A stretch of 64,000 nt of DNA, from positions 434,001 through 498,000 of the forward strand of contig NZ_WQKZ01000002.1 of assembly GCF_009755225.1 (NCBI RefSeq), in the 5' to 3' direction. Under the pieces are notes generated by a model. That model searched no databases and was not told the DNA's origin. It was given only the letters and a program-made list of their open reading frames with translations. Shown here in pieces: positions 16,035 through 23,756 of this stretch. The number at the start of each line of letters is the position of its first letter. The first letter of the stretch is position 1. The position numbers were made by a program, and so were the translations under genes. The DNA comes from Hymenobacter ginkgonis (lineage in GTDB: Bacteria; Bacteroidota; Bacteroidia; Cytophagales; Hymenobacteraceae).

Positions 16035-18290
16035 ATGCCTGCTTTTTTTCGTGCCGTGCTGCATAGCTACAGCATGTTGTTTTTTTCGCAGCACCGGGGG
16101 CTGGCGGCGTTGTTGCTGCTGGCCACCTGGGCGCACCCGTGGGCGGGGGCGGCGGGGCTGGCGGCGGCGGCGCTGGCGGTGGGCGGAGCGCGATTAGGCG
16201 GCTTCAGCCGCGAGTACACCGACTTGGGCGCGTACAGTTTCAATGCCCTGCTTGTGGGGCTGGCCCTACCCCTCTACTTTGCGCCGAGCGCGGGGCTGGC
16301 GGCGCTGGTAGGGCTTGGGGCGGGGCTGGCGCTGCTGCTAAGCGTGGCCCTGGGCGGCTGGCTGGGCGGGCGCGGGCTGCCGTTTTTATCGCTGCCTTTC
16401 ATCTTAGTTATGTGGCTGTTGCTGCTGGCCAGCCGGCAGCTGCCGCTGGTGCCGGCCGAGGCCGGGGGCGTGTACTGGCTCAATGATGCCTACGCGCTGG
16501 GTGGCCCGCACCTGGCTAATGCTGCCCGCTGGGCCACCGAAGCCGACTGGCCACCGCCCGCCGCCACTTACCTGCGCGCCCTGAGCGCGGTGCTGCTGCA
16601 AGACAGCCCGTGGGCGGGCTTGCTGGTGGCGCTGGGGCTGCTCTGGCACTCGCGCATCGCGTTTTCGTTGTCGGTGCTGGCGTTTGGGGGGGCCTGGGGG
16701 CTGGCGCTACTGGCCGGCGCGGGGGTAGGGGGGGTAGGGGGGGTAGGGGCTTACGACCTGGGGGCCAACTACCTGATGGCGGCCGTGGCGGTGGGCGGGG
16801 TATTTGCCCTGCCCTCGCTGGGCAGCTACGGCTGGTCGCTGCTGAGCTTGCCCGTTACGGCGGTGCTGCTTGCGGCGGCCGAGGCGCTGCTGCGGCCGCT
16901 GGGCCCGGCCGGGCTGCCGGCGTTGTCGCTGCCCTACTGCCTCACCTCGCTGCTGTTTCTGTACGTGCTGCTGCTGCGCGAAAAACCAGGCAACTGGCTC
17001 GTGCTCACGCCACTACAGCGCTACTCGCCCGAGGCCAACCTTTACGCCCACTTGGCCGGGCTGGGCCGCCGGGCCGCTGCTCTGGCGCCGGTGCCACTGG
17101 CGTTGCCCTTCCTGGGCGAGTGGCGCTGCACGCAGGGCTACGCCGATGGCGGCCCCACGCACCAGGGCCCCTGGGGCCAGGCCCTGGACTTCGCCATCAC
17201 CGATAAAGAAGGCCAGACTTACGAGGGCAGCGGCCGCACGCTCAGCGATTTTTACTGCTACGACAAGCCCGTGCTGGCCCCCGCCGACGGCACCGTGGAG
17301 GAAGTGGTGCAGCACCTGCCCGACAACGCCATTGGCGAGGTTGATACCCGCCAAAACTGGGGCAATACCGTGGTGCTGCGCCACGCGCCGGGCCTGTATT
17401 CGCAGCTCTCGCACCTGCGGGCTTATTCGGTGCGGGTGCGCCCCGGCCAGGCCGTGCGGCGCGGCGAAGTGCTGGCTAGTTGCGGTAGTTCGGGCCGCTC
17501 GCCCGAGCCACACCTGCACTTCCAGCTGCAAGCCACGCCGGCTATTGGCTCGCCTACGCTGGCGTATCCGTTGGCGCATTTCTTGGCTAGCGATGGCAGT
17601 TTAAAAGGTAGTGAATCAATAGGTAACAAGCCTGATTGCCTTTGCCAGTCGGCGCTTACACTACATACTGCTACCGTGCCGCGAACCGGCGAGCTGGTGC
17701 GCCCGCCGCAGCCGCAAGCGCAGCTAAGCCAAGCCTTGCACCTACCGCCGGGGCAGCGCCTGGCCGTGCAACTGGCAAGTGCGCCCGAAGCCCCGCCGCA
17801 GGTTTGGGAGGTGTTTACCGATGCTTATAACGCCCGCTACCTGCGTTGCCACTATACGGGCGCCGTAGCCTACTTCGAACAAGATGAGGCGGTATTTCAG
17901 TGCACCGCCTACTATGGCTCGCGGCAGGCGTGGCTGTACTGGTTTTACTTGGCTGCCTACCGCGTGCCGCTCTGCTACCTGCCGCAGCCGAGGGCAGTAC
18001 CGCTGCCGCTTTCGGTGGTGCGCCGGCCTTGGCTGGGCTGGCTGCAAGACGTGGTGGCGCCGTTTTTCCAGTTCGTGCAGCCGGTTTTTACGCTAAAGTG
18101 GCTAGGGCCCGATGCTGGCCCGGCGGCCCGGCAGTTGCAACTAGGTAGCCGGGTGGTGGTAAGTTACTTTGGCCAGAAACAAGTAGTGCAGGAAGCCGAA
18201 CTGACCATCGCCGACGGTGCCTTGACCAGCCTCACGGCGCGGCGCGGCGCGCAGCAACTGGCCCTCACCTTTGCCGCGGCCAACTCATGA
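16035..18290 (+). CDS. Urea transporter fused to M23 (LytM) peptidase domain
   Basis: A 751-residue fusion. Residues about 1-320 are a hydrophobic urea-transporter (UT) domain with two internal halves: YSMLFFSQHRGLAALLLLAT, then LGAYSFNALLVGLALPLYF, and later LLSLPVTAVLLAAAEALL. Residues about 360-500 are an M23/LytM domain: CTQGYADGG, ALDFAITD, VLAPADGTVEEVVQ, LYSQLSHL and the zinc motif PEPHLHFQL. The first zinc His of the usual HxxxD motif is not evident (GQALD here), so activity is uncertain. About 250 further residues match nothing I recognise. The stop overlaps the next start (ATGA), indicating translational coupling. Three in-frame 9-bp GGGGGTAGG repeats (16721-16747) encode GVG units. 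Confidence 0.85.
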   Translation: MPAFFRAVLHSYSMLFFSQHRGLAALLLLATWAHPWAGAAGLAAAALAVGGARLGGFSREYTDLGAYSFNALLVGLALPLYFAPSAGLAALVGLGAGLALLLSVALGGWLGGRGLPFLSLPFILVMWLLLLASRQLPLVPAEAGGVYWLNDAYALGGPHLANAARWATEADWPPPAATYLRALSAVLLQDSPWAGLLVALGLLWHSRIAFSLSVLAFGGAWGLALLAGAGVGGVGGVGAYDLGANYLMAAVAVGGVFALPSLGSYGWSLLSLPVTAVLLAAAEALLRPLGPAGLPALSLPYCLTSLLFLYVLLLREKPGNWLVLTPLQRYSPEANLYAHLAGLGRRAAALAPVPLALPFLGEWRCTQGYADGGPTHQGPWGQALDFAITDKEGQTYEGSGRTLSDFYCYDKPVLAPADGTVEEVVQHLPDNAIGEVDTRQNWGNTVVLRHAPGLYSQLSHLRAYSVRVRPGQAVRRGEVLASCGSSGRSPEPHLHFQLQATPAIGSPTLAYPLAHFLASDGSLKGSESIGNKPDCLCQSALTLHTATVPRTGELVRPPQPQAQLSQALHLPPGQRLAVQLASAPEAPPQVWEVFTDAYNARYLRCHYTGAVAYFEQDEAVFQCTAYYGSRQAWLYWFYLAAYRVPLCYLPQPRAVPLPLSVVRRPWLGWLQDVVAPFFQFVQPVFTLKWLGPDAGPAARQLQLGSRVVVSYFGQKQVVQEAELTIADGALTSLTARRGAQQLALTFAAANS

Positions 18291-19501
18291 GCCAGCGCCT
18301 ACCCCCCCTCTTTGGCCAAAGCTGGCCAGCCGCCTGGCGCGGGCTGCTACTCTTGCTGCTGGCGCTGGGCCCGGCCCGCGTTAGCCAGGCCCAGCAACTA
18401 CTTGATTTTCAGTACGTCGATAGCCTCACCCAAACGCTGCTTGACCAGCATCGCTGGCGGACCCTCGACTCGGTGGGCCACGCGGCCTTGCGCCTGGGCG
18501 CCGACTACCCTGCCCTGCGCCGCCGGCTCGGCGAGGCAGCCTTGGCCACCGACCACCCCGCCGCCGCGCTGCGCTACTACGGCGCGGCCTTGCACCAAAA
18601 CCCGCTCGATGCCGCGGCGCGCGCTGGGCTGGCGGCCGCCTACCTGGCTTTCAACCAGCCCGGCCCCGCCGCGCTGCTGGCGCGGGCGCTGCCCGATTCT
18701 ACCCGGCAAGTTTTGCGCCTGGCAAGCCACCAAGCCATTACGCAGCTCGAGTTGGAAGGTACTACCCTGCAAACCGCCGAGCGGCAGCGCGGCGCGGCCA
18801 CTTTTGGGCGGCTCGGCGTGAGCAGCCGCCTGAGCCCCCGCCTGCGCTTAACCCAAAACTTCAGTTACTACGGCCAGGAGGTAGAGTTGCCCCGCTATGG
18901 TGGCCTGGGCTCGGGCGAGCAGCACCGCACCAGCCAGGGCCAGTACCACGCCCTACTGGCTGCCCAACTGACCCCAAGCTGGCAGTTGAAGGCCGGCTAC
19001 GATTTTATCACCAAAGACTTGGGCGCCAACAACCTGGGCTACCTAGCTGTAGCTTACGCCCGCCCCGGGTGGACGGCCCAAGCCGGCCTGTACGCGGGCA
19101 CCGTCACGGATACGGCCCGCGTACAGGCCGACTTGCGCCTAACCGTGTACCCGCTCGGCAACCTGCGCCTCTACGGGTTTGGGCGGGGTAGCGTAGTGCG
19201 CAGCAGTGGCCGCAGCTACCCCAACGCCCTGCTTGGCGCGGGCGGGCGGCTGCGGCCCCGGCTCTGGGTCGAGGCCTGGGGCAGTGTGGGCACCGTGCCC
19301 GTGCTGGCCGAAGCCGACGGCACCTACCTCTACAATCTGCTCGACCCGCTGTGCCGCCGCGCCGCCGTCAGCCTGCTTATCTTGGGCCCGCAGCGGCTTA
19401 GCCTGCGCCTCTTGTACGGGGCCGAGCAGCGCCGCATCACCGCTATCGGGCTCGACTACACCCTTCATTCCTTCTCTGCCGCCCTCGCATGGACTTGGTA
19501 A
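18287..19501 (+). CDS. TPR plus outer-membrane beta-barrel protein
   Basis: A 404-residue exported protein. The N-terminal signal ends around ARVSQAQQ (about 36). Residues 40-150 are Ala/Leu-rich helical pairs of TPR type (ALRYYGAALHQNPLDAAARA). Residues about 165-404 show alternating amphipathic strands of a beta-barrel (LSPRLRLTQNFSYYG..., WQLKAGYDFITKDLG..., LRLTVYPLGNLRLYGFG) ending in LAWTW, an aromatic terminus typical of outer-membrane proteins. The layout recalls YaiO-like barrels. Its start overlaps the fusion gene by 4 bp and its end overlaps the next gene by 13 bp, so the three are surely co-translated. Role unknown; probably envelope partner of the UT-M23 protein. Confidence 0.8.
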   Translation: MSQRLPPLFGQSWPAAWRGLLLLLLALGPARVSQAQQLLDFQYVDSLTQTLLDQHRWRTLDSVGHAALRLGADYPALRRRLGEAALATDHPAAALRYYGAALHQNPLDAAARAGLAAAYLAFNQPGPAALLARALPDSTRQVLRLASHQAITQLELEGTTLQTAERQRGAATFGRLGVSSRLSPRLRLTQNFSYYGQEVELPRYGGLGSGEQHRTSQGQYHALLAAQLTPSWQLKAGYDFITKDLGANNLGYLAVAYARPGWTAQAGLYAGTVTDTARVQADLRLTVYPLGNLRLYGFGRGSVVRSSGRSYPNALLGAGGRLRPRLWVEAWGSVGTVPVLAEADGTYLYNLLDPLCRRAAVSLLILGPQRLSLRLLYGAEQRRITAIGLDYTLHSFSAALAWTW

Positions 19502-20106
19502 AGCCCGCCCTACTTGCTGCCGCGCTCGCTATCCTTAGTCCTACCCATGCCTGGGCGCAGCAGTCGGAGAGCCTCGCGGCTAGCTTCGGGGCCAGCTACG
19601 CCGCCGAGGCCAAGGCCGATTACGACGACGCTATTGCGGCGCTCAAGGGCAGCTATGCCAACCTCTACGAGCAAAACTTGCGCTTGGGCTGGCTGTACTT
19701 TCTGGCCAAAAACTACACGGCGTCCGCTGTTTACTACCAAAAGGCCGTCGACCAGCGGCCCTACGCCATCGAGCCCAAGTTTGGGCTGGTGAAGCCGCTG
19801 AACGCGCTGGGGCAGGTCGAAAAAATGCTGGGCCTGTACTTGGCCATCTTGCAAACAGACCCGCAAAACACCCAGGCCAATTACTGGACCGGCGTTATCT
19901 ACCTCAATCGCAAAGCGTTTGACAAAGCCGCCCGCTACTTCGAGCGCGTCGTCAATCTCTACCCCTTCGACTACGACACCAACCTCTCGCTAGCCTGGAC
20001 TTACCTCAACCTGGGCAAAAAAACCGAGGCGCGCGCCCTCTACAATAAGGTGCTGCTCATTCGCCCCGGCGATACCAACGCCCTGGCCGGCCTCAAGCGC
20101 TTGTAG
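19489..20106 (+). CDS. Exported tetratricopeptide-repeat protein
   Basis: A 205-residue TPR protein with a signal peptide (MDLVKPALLAAALAILSPTHAWAQQ). Repeats run from about 50 to the end: NLRLGWLYFLAKNYTASAVYY, YWTGVIYLNRKAFDKAARYF and LSLAWTYLNLGKKTEARALY, the last with canonical TPR spacing. It should be periplasmic or outer-membrane associated. The start lies inside the previous gene (13-bp overlap), making it the last member of the locus that begins with the UT-M23 fusion and perhaps with the PqqD-like gene. Likely a scaffold; no catalytic motif seen. Confidence 0.82.
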   Translation: MDLVKPALLAAALAILSPTHAWAQQSESLAASFGASYAAEAKADYDDAIAALKGSYANLYEQNLRLGWLYFLAKNYTASAVYYQKAVDQRPYAIEPKFGLVKPLNALGQVEKMLGLYLAILQTDPQNTQANYWTGVIYLNRKAFDKAARYFERVVNLYPFDYDTNLSLAWTYLNLGKKTEARALYNKVLLIRPGDTNALAGLKRL

Positions 20107-20217
20107 CGCGTTGTTGCCCTACCCCCCTCAGAGGCAAGTAGCTCTTTAGCAGTTTAAAAGCAGGCTGAACTACCGCAGGCAAACCTCCTGCTCCTATTCC
20201 GAAACGGCTTATTCTCA

Positions 20218-21651
20218 ATGATTGGTTTTATTCAGAAACACCGTTGGCGGCTGCTCAAACTGGTGTTTAGCCTTCTCGTTTTTCCTTTTATTGGCCTCAG
20301 CTACTACAACCAGCCTTACTCCGATGATTTTGTGCTGGCCAGTTTAGTGCGCAAGCAGGGCTTTTGGGGCGCTAATAGGGAGTTTTTCCTCACCTGGTCG
20401 GGCCGTTTTTTCACCAATGCCTGCTATACGGGCCTCAATCCGCTCAACTACGGCTGGCTGCCGGGCATGGCGCTGCCGGTACTGGTGGGGTTGCTGCTAA
20501 AAGTGGGGATAGTAACCTGGGCGCTTCACAGCTTGGCTGCTAAAACTTTGCCGGCGAGCACTGCTGGTTGGTTGGCGGGCGGCCTGGTGTTGCTGCACAC
20601 CGTGCTGGTACCCGACTTGTATTCAGCAGTTTACTATTTCACCGATTTGGTGGTGTACCAATTGCCCGCGCTCTTGTTAGTGCTGGTGCCCGTTGCCGTG
20701 GCGCGCGCCCACCGGGCCCCAACAGCGGGGGGCAAACGGCTAGCGCTGGCCGCCGCCGGAGCCGGCACTGTAGCAGTAGCGGGGTCAAACGAGTTAACGA
20801 TTGCCCTTCTTGGGTGGCTGCTCCTGGCAGGTTTCGGCCTGAGCTGCTACCAAAAAAAGGGGTCCAGCGCCCGCATTTGGCTAGTTTTGGGGGTAGTGCT
20901 GCTGCTGGGGGCCAGCTTTGCGCTGCGGGCGCCGGGCAATTTTTCGCGCCTGGGCGTCGAGGCCAAGCCCACTGTGGGCGTGGGCCTAGTGCAAGTAGTG
21001 GCGAGGCTGGCTAAAGCAGTAAAATTGATTTTGCTGGCGCCTGAGCTGCACGCGATGCTGCTGGTGCCGTTGCTACTAGCGCCGCTGGGGGTGCGCTTGC
21101 TGCCTGCCCGCCCCACGGGGCTGCGTATGCCGCTGGTAGTGAGCGCTGGCTTTCTGCTGCTAGGGCTGGTTGTCGGCTGCCTTCCTTACATGGTCGTGTG
21201 GGAAGCCCCGGTGCCCACCCGTGCCGTTAACGTATTGATGTGGTGGTTGCTACTAGGCTGGGTGGTAGCCTGCTGGGCGGCTTTGCCGGCCACTACTACG
21301 GCCAGCGCCGCCTTCCGCTTCGGCGGTATGCGCTTGGTAGCCAGCCTTGTATTGGCAGCCGTGGTGGTTGCTACCAGCGTGCGCGCCTGGCAAGAGCTCC
21401 TACTGGATGCCCCCGCCTACGCCCGGCAGTGGGAGGCGCGGTACCAACTTTTCCAGCGCGCTGCCCAACTACCCGGGCCTAAAGAACTTACCATAGCGCC
21501 CATGCTAAACGTCACCCCACGGTACGTCATGATTCGGGGCTATGATATTCAGCCTTCCTACCACTTTTACACGAATGTGGAAACGGCGGCATGGTTTGGC
21601 CTAGATTCGGTACGCACCGATGCCCGGCAGTTGCGGCAAGCTGCTTTTTAA
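20218..21651 (+). CDS. Polytopic membrane protein, DUF6056/GT-C-like
   Basis: A 477-residue inner-membrane protein with about ten hydrophobic segments. Near the N terminus it has PYSDDFVLASLVR, an acidic pair after the first helix, in the place where GT-C glycosyltransferases keep catalytic acids. It then reads FFLTWSGRFFTNACYTG, which resembles DUF6056 proteins found in surface-polysaccharide loci. The C-terminal 100 residues are soluble and would face the periplasm (ELTIAPMLNVTPRYVMIRGYDI...). A lipid-linked sugar donor would be expected if it is a glycosyltransferase, but this is inference. Alone, 111 bp after the TPR gene, and followed by an intrinsic terminator. Confidence 0.7.
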   Translation: MIGFIQKHRWRLLKLVFSLLVFPFIGLSYYNQPYSDDFVLASLVRKQGFWGANREFFLTWSGRFFTNACYTGLNPLNYGWLPGMALPVLVGLLLKVGIVTWALHSLAAKTLPASTAGWLAGGLVLLHTVLVPDLYSAVYYFTDLVVYQLPALLLVLVPVAVARAHRAPTAGGKRLALAAAGAGTVAVAGSNELTIALLGWLLLAGFGLSCYQKKGSSARIWLVLGVVLLLGASFALRAPGNFSRLGVEAKPTVGVGLVQVVARLAKAVKLILLAPELHAMLLVPLLLAPLGVRLLPARPTGLRMPLVVSAGFLLLGLVVGCLPYMVVWEAPVPTRAVNVLMWWLLLGWVVACWAALPATTTASAAFRFGGMRLVASLVLAAVVVATSVRAWQELLLDAPAYARQWEARYQLFQRAAQLPGPKELTIAPMLNVTPRYVMIRGYDIQPSYHFYTNVETAAWFGLDSVRTDARQLRQAAF

Positions 21652-21690
21652 GCAGCGGCTTTCCCTACCCCCATTAAACTATTTGAGACA

Positions 21691-21726
21691 AAAAAAGGCC
21701 GTTTCCTGGTAGGAAACGGCCTTTTT
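21691..21726. terminator. Bidirectional intrinsic terminator
   Basis: AAAAAGGCCGTTTCCT, loop GGT, then the exact complement and a T-run. It can end both the membrane-protein transcript (+) and the initiator tRNA transcript (minus), whose 3' end is only 9 bases away. Confidence 0.9.
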
Positions 21727-21734
21727 ACTAGTAG

Positions 21735-21807
<73 letters not shown>

Positions 21808-21997
21808 TTGTTTGGTAATACAAAAGTACTGAAAAATCCTGAAAAAACAAGCGTTGTGGGAGCCGAAGGCTTCATTCGGGGCCTTGCGTCCTGATTTTCA
21901 GACATAAAAAATAAGTAGCGTAAGGCAGCTAAGATGATTGGATGCGCACTGGCAGTGCTTTTATCGCCAGCTTTGCGGTTTCATTCGCTGCTAGTCT

Positions 21998-23251
21998 ATG
22001 TCACCCAAACGCCCGGCCGCTCTGGCTTTCATTTTCGTCACCATTCTTATTGATGTCATTGGAATAGGTGTTATTATTCCGGTTTTACCGGCTCTGATTG
22101 AGCAGCTTACGGGCGAAGGTGTGAGCCAGGCCTCGCAGTACGCGGGGTGGCTATCATTTGCTTATGCAGCGGTGCAGTTTGCATTTGCGCCAATTGTGGG
22201 CGGCTTGTCCGACCGCTTTGGACGGCGGCCGGTGCTGCTGGCCTCGCTGCTGGGGCTGGGGTGCGACTACATTTTTCTGGCGCTGGCGCCCACCATTGCC
22301 TGGCTGTTTGTGGGGCGCATTATCGCGGGCATTACGGGGGCGAGCTTCACCACCGCCACTGCTTACATTGCCGACGTGAGCACGCCCGAAAAGCGGGCCC
22401 AAAACTTCGGGCTGGTGGGTGCGGCGTTTGGGTTGGGCTTCATTATCGGGCCGGTGCTGGGGGGCTTGTTTGCCCACTGGGGGCCGCGGGTGCCGTTTTT
22501 GGTGGCCGCCGGGCTGAGCTTGCTCAACTTTCTCTACGGCTTGTTCCTAGTGCCCGAGTCGTTGCCAGCTAGCCAGCGGCGGCCCTTCGAGTGGCGGCGG
22601 GCCAACGCCATAGCCTCGCTGCTGCGCTTAGGCAAGTACCCCAAAATAATTGGCTTGGTAGTGGCGCTGGTACTGCTGTATTTGGCGGGTTCGGCTACGC
22701 AGTCCGTCTGGACGTTCTACACCATCCTCAAGTTTGGCTGGGGCGAGAAACTGATTGGCTACTCGCTGGGCGCGGTGGGGGTAGGGGCGCTTATTGTGCA
22801 GGGTGGGCTGGTGCGGGTAGCCATTCCGAAGCTGGGAATAGCGCGCGCCGTGGCTGTGGGGCTGGTATTCTACATGATTGGTTTTGTGCTGTATGCGTTT
22901 GCCTCGCAGGGCTGGATGATGTTTGCCGTTACGGGCATCTACTGCTTGGGCGGGCTGGCGGGGCCAGCTTTACAGGGTAGTATTTCGGGGCAGGTGCCGC
23001 CCTCCGAGCAGGGCGAGTTGCAGGGGGCGCTCACCTCACTCGTGAGCGCTACGGGCGTGGTGGGGCCGCTGGTTATGACTAATTTGTTTGCTTGGTTTAC
23101 GCGGCCGGGCGCACCGCTGCGGTTTCCGGGCATGCCCTTTTTGGCTGGAGCAGTGCTGACGCTGGTGGCGCTACTGGTGGCGGCCGGCCCCCTGCGGCGC
23201 CTGCCGCCCGAGCCCAGCCAGCCACTCGCGCCAGGTGCGGATATTATTTAA
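21998..23251 (+). CDS. MFS transporter, TCR/Tet-like drug exporter family
   Basis: A 417-residue inner-membrane antiporter with twelve predicted helices. Signatures are FVTILIDVIGIGVIIPVLPAL in helix 1, the motif A loop GGLSDRFGRRPVLLASLL, the charged FVGRIIAGITGASFTTATAY and motif C region GFIIGPVLGGLFAHWG, as in TetA/DHA1 proteins. Family members export tetracyclines or other small molecules with proton exchange, but many TetA-like Cytophagales proteins are unlinked to resistance; substrate not assigned. Single gene, ending in a strong terminator at 23268. Confidence 0.88.
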   Translation: MSPKRPAALAFIFVTILIDVIGIGVIIPVLPALIEQLTGEGVSQASQYAGWLSFAYAAVQFAFAPIVGGLSDRFGRRPVLLASLLGLGCDYIFLALAPTIAWLFVGRIIAGITGASFTTATAYIADVSTPEKRAQNFGLVGAAFGLGFIIGPVLGGLFAHWGPRVPFLVAAGLSLLNFLYGLFLVPESLPASQRRPFEWRRANAIASLLRLGKYPKIIGLVVALVLLYLAGSATQSVWTFYTILKFGWGEKLIGYSLGAVGVGALIVQGGLVRVAIPKLGIARAVAVGLVFYMIGFVLYAFASQGWMMFAVTGIYCLGGLAGPALQGSISGQVPPSEQGELQGALTSLVSATGVVGPLVMTNLFAWFTRPGAPLRFPGMPFLAGAVLTLVALLVAAGPLRRLPPEPSQPLAPGADII

Positions 23252-23267
23252 GAAAATTTATTTAGAG

Positions 23268-23304
23268 AAAAAGCCCCTGCTAGGCGTAGCAGGGGCTTTT
23301 TTTA
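23268..23304 (+). terminator. Intrinsic terminator of MFS gene
   Basis: AAAAAGCCCCTGCTA, loop GGCG, TAGCAGGGGC then a run of seven T; 16 bp after the stop codon. Confidence 0.9.
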
Positions 23305-23345
23305 CGGGGTAGGGACAGCTATGGGAAAAACTTTTTTTGCTCTAT

Positions 23346-23382
23346 TACGAAAATATCGTAGTATTACGAAAAATTCGTAATA
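23346..23382. promoter_or_regulatory. Tandem palindromic operator for BlaI-type repressor
   Basis: Two dyads precede the repressor ATG: TACGA-N5-TCGTA at 23346-23360, and a perfect dyad TATTACGAA-AAA-TTCGTAATA at 23362-23382, ending 7 bp before the start. BlaI/MecI-family repressors bind dyads of this type and repress their own operon; binding here is inferred from position and symmetry. Confidence 0.75.
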
Positions 23383-23389
23383 AGCATCT

Positions 23390-23755
23390 ATGGAACGCCT
23401 CACTCAACCCGAAGAAGACGCCCTGCGCGCCCTCTGGCACACCGGCCCCGCTTTCGTGAAGGACGTGCTGGAGCAACTGCCCGCCCCGCGCCCGCCCTAT
23501 ACTACCCTGGCCTCGACGCTGCGCAACCTAGAGCGCAAGCTGTATGTCAGCGCCGAAAAGCTAAGCAATTCTTTCCGCTACACGGCCCTGGTAAGCGCCG
23601 AGGACTACCAGCGCCGCTCGCTGGGCGCGCTGGTGCGCGAGCACTTCCGCGATTCTTATAAAGAGCTGGTTTCCTTTTTTGCCAAGGAAGAAAAAGTGAG
23701 TGCTGCTGACTTGCAGGAGATTATCCGACTCATCGAAAAGCAAAAGCCCGAGTAG
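23390..23755 (+). CDS. BlaI/MecI/CopY-family transcriptional repressor
   Basis: A 121-residue winged-helix repressor: MERLTQPEEDALRALWHTG, then FVKDVLEQLPAPRPPYTTLA with the recognition helix STLRNLERKLYVSA, and a helical C-terminal dimerisation and cleavage region. In the BlaR/BlaI system the partner metalloprotease triggers cleavage of the repressor. Here a two-base gap separates its stop from the M56 protease gene, and a perfect dyad overlaps the promoter, so a self-regulated bicistron is very likely. There is no beta-lactamase gene nearby, so the regulated response is unknown. Confidence 0.92.
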   Translation: MERLTQPEEDALRALWHTGPAFVKDVLEQLPAPRPPYTTLASTLRNLERKLYVSAEKLSNSFRYTALVSAEDYQRRSLGALVREHFRDSYKELVSFFAKEEKVSAADLQEIIRLIEKQKPE

Positions 23756-23756
23756 C

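Noticed and set aside
21998..23251. Tetracycline resistance gene
   Set aside because: The protein has the TCR/Tet fold motifs, but that family covers many unrelated exporters and no tetR-like regulator is adjacent.
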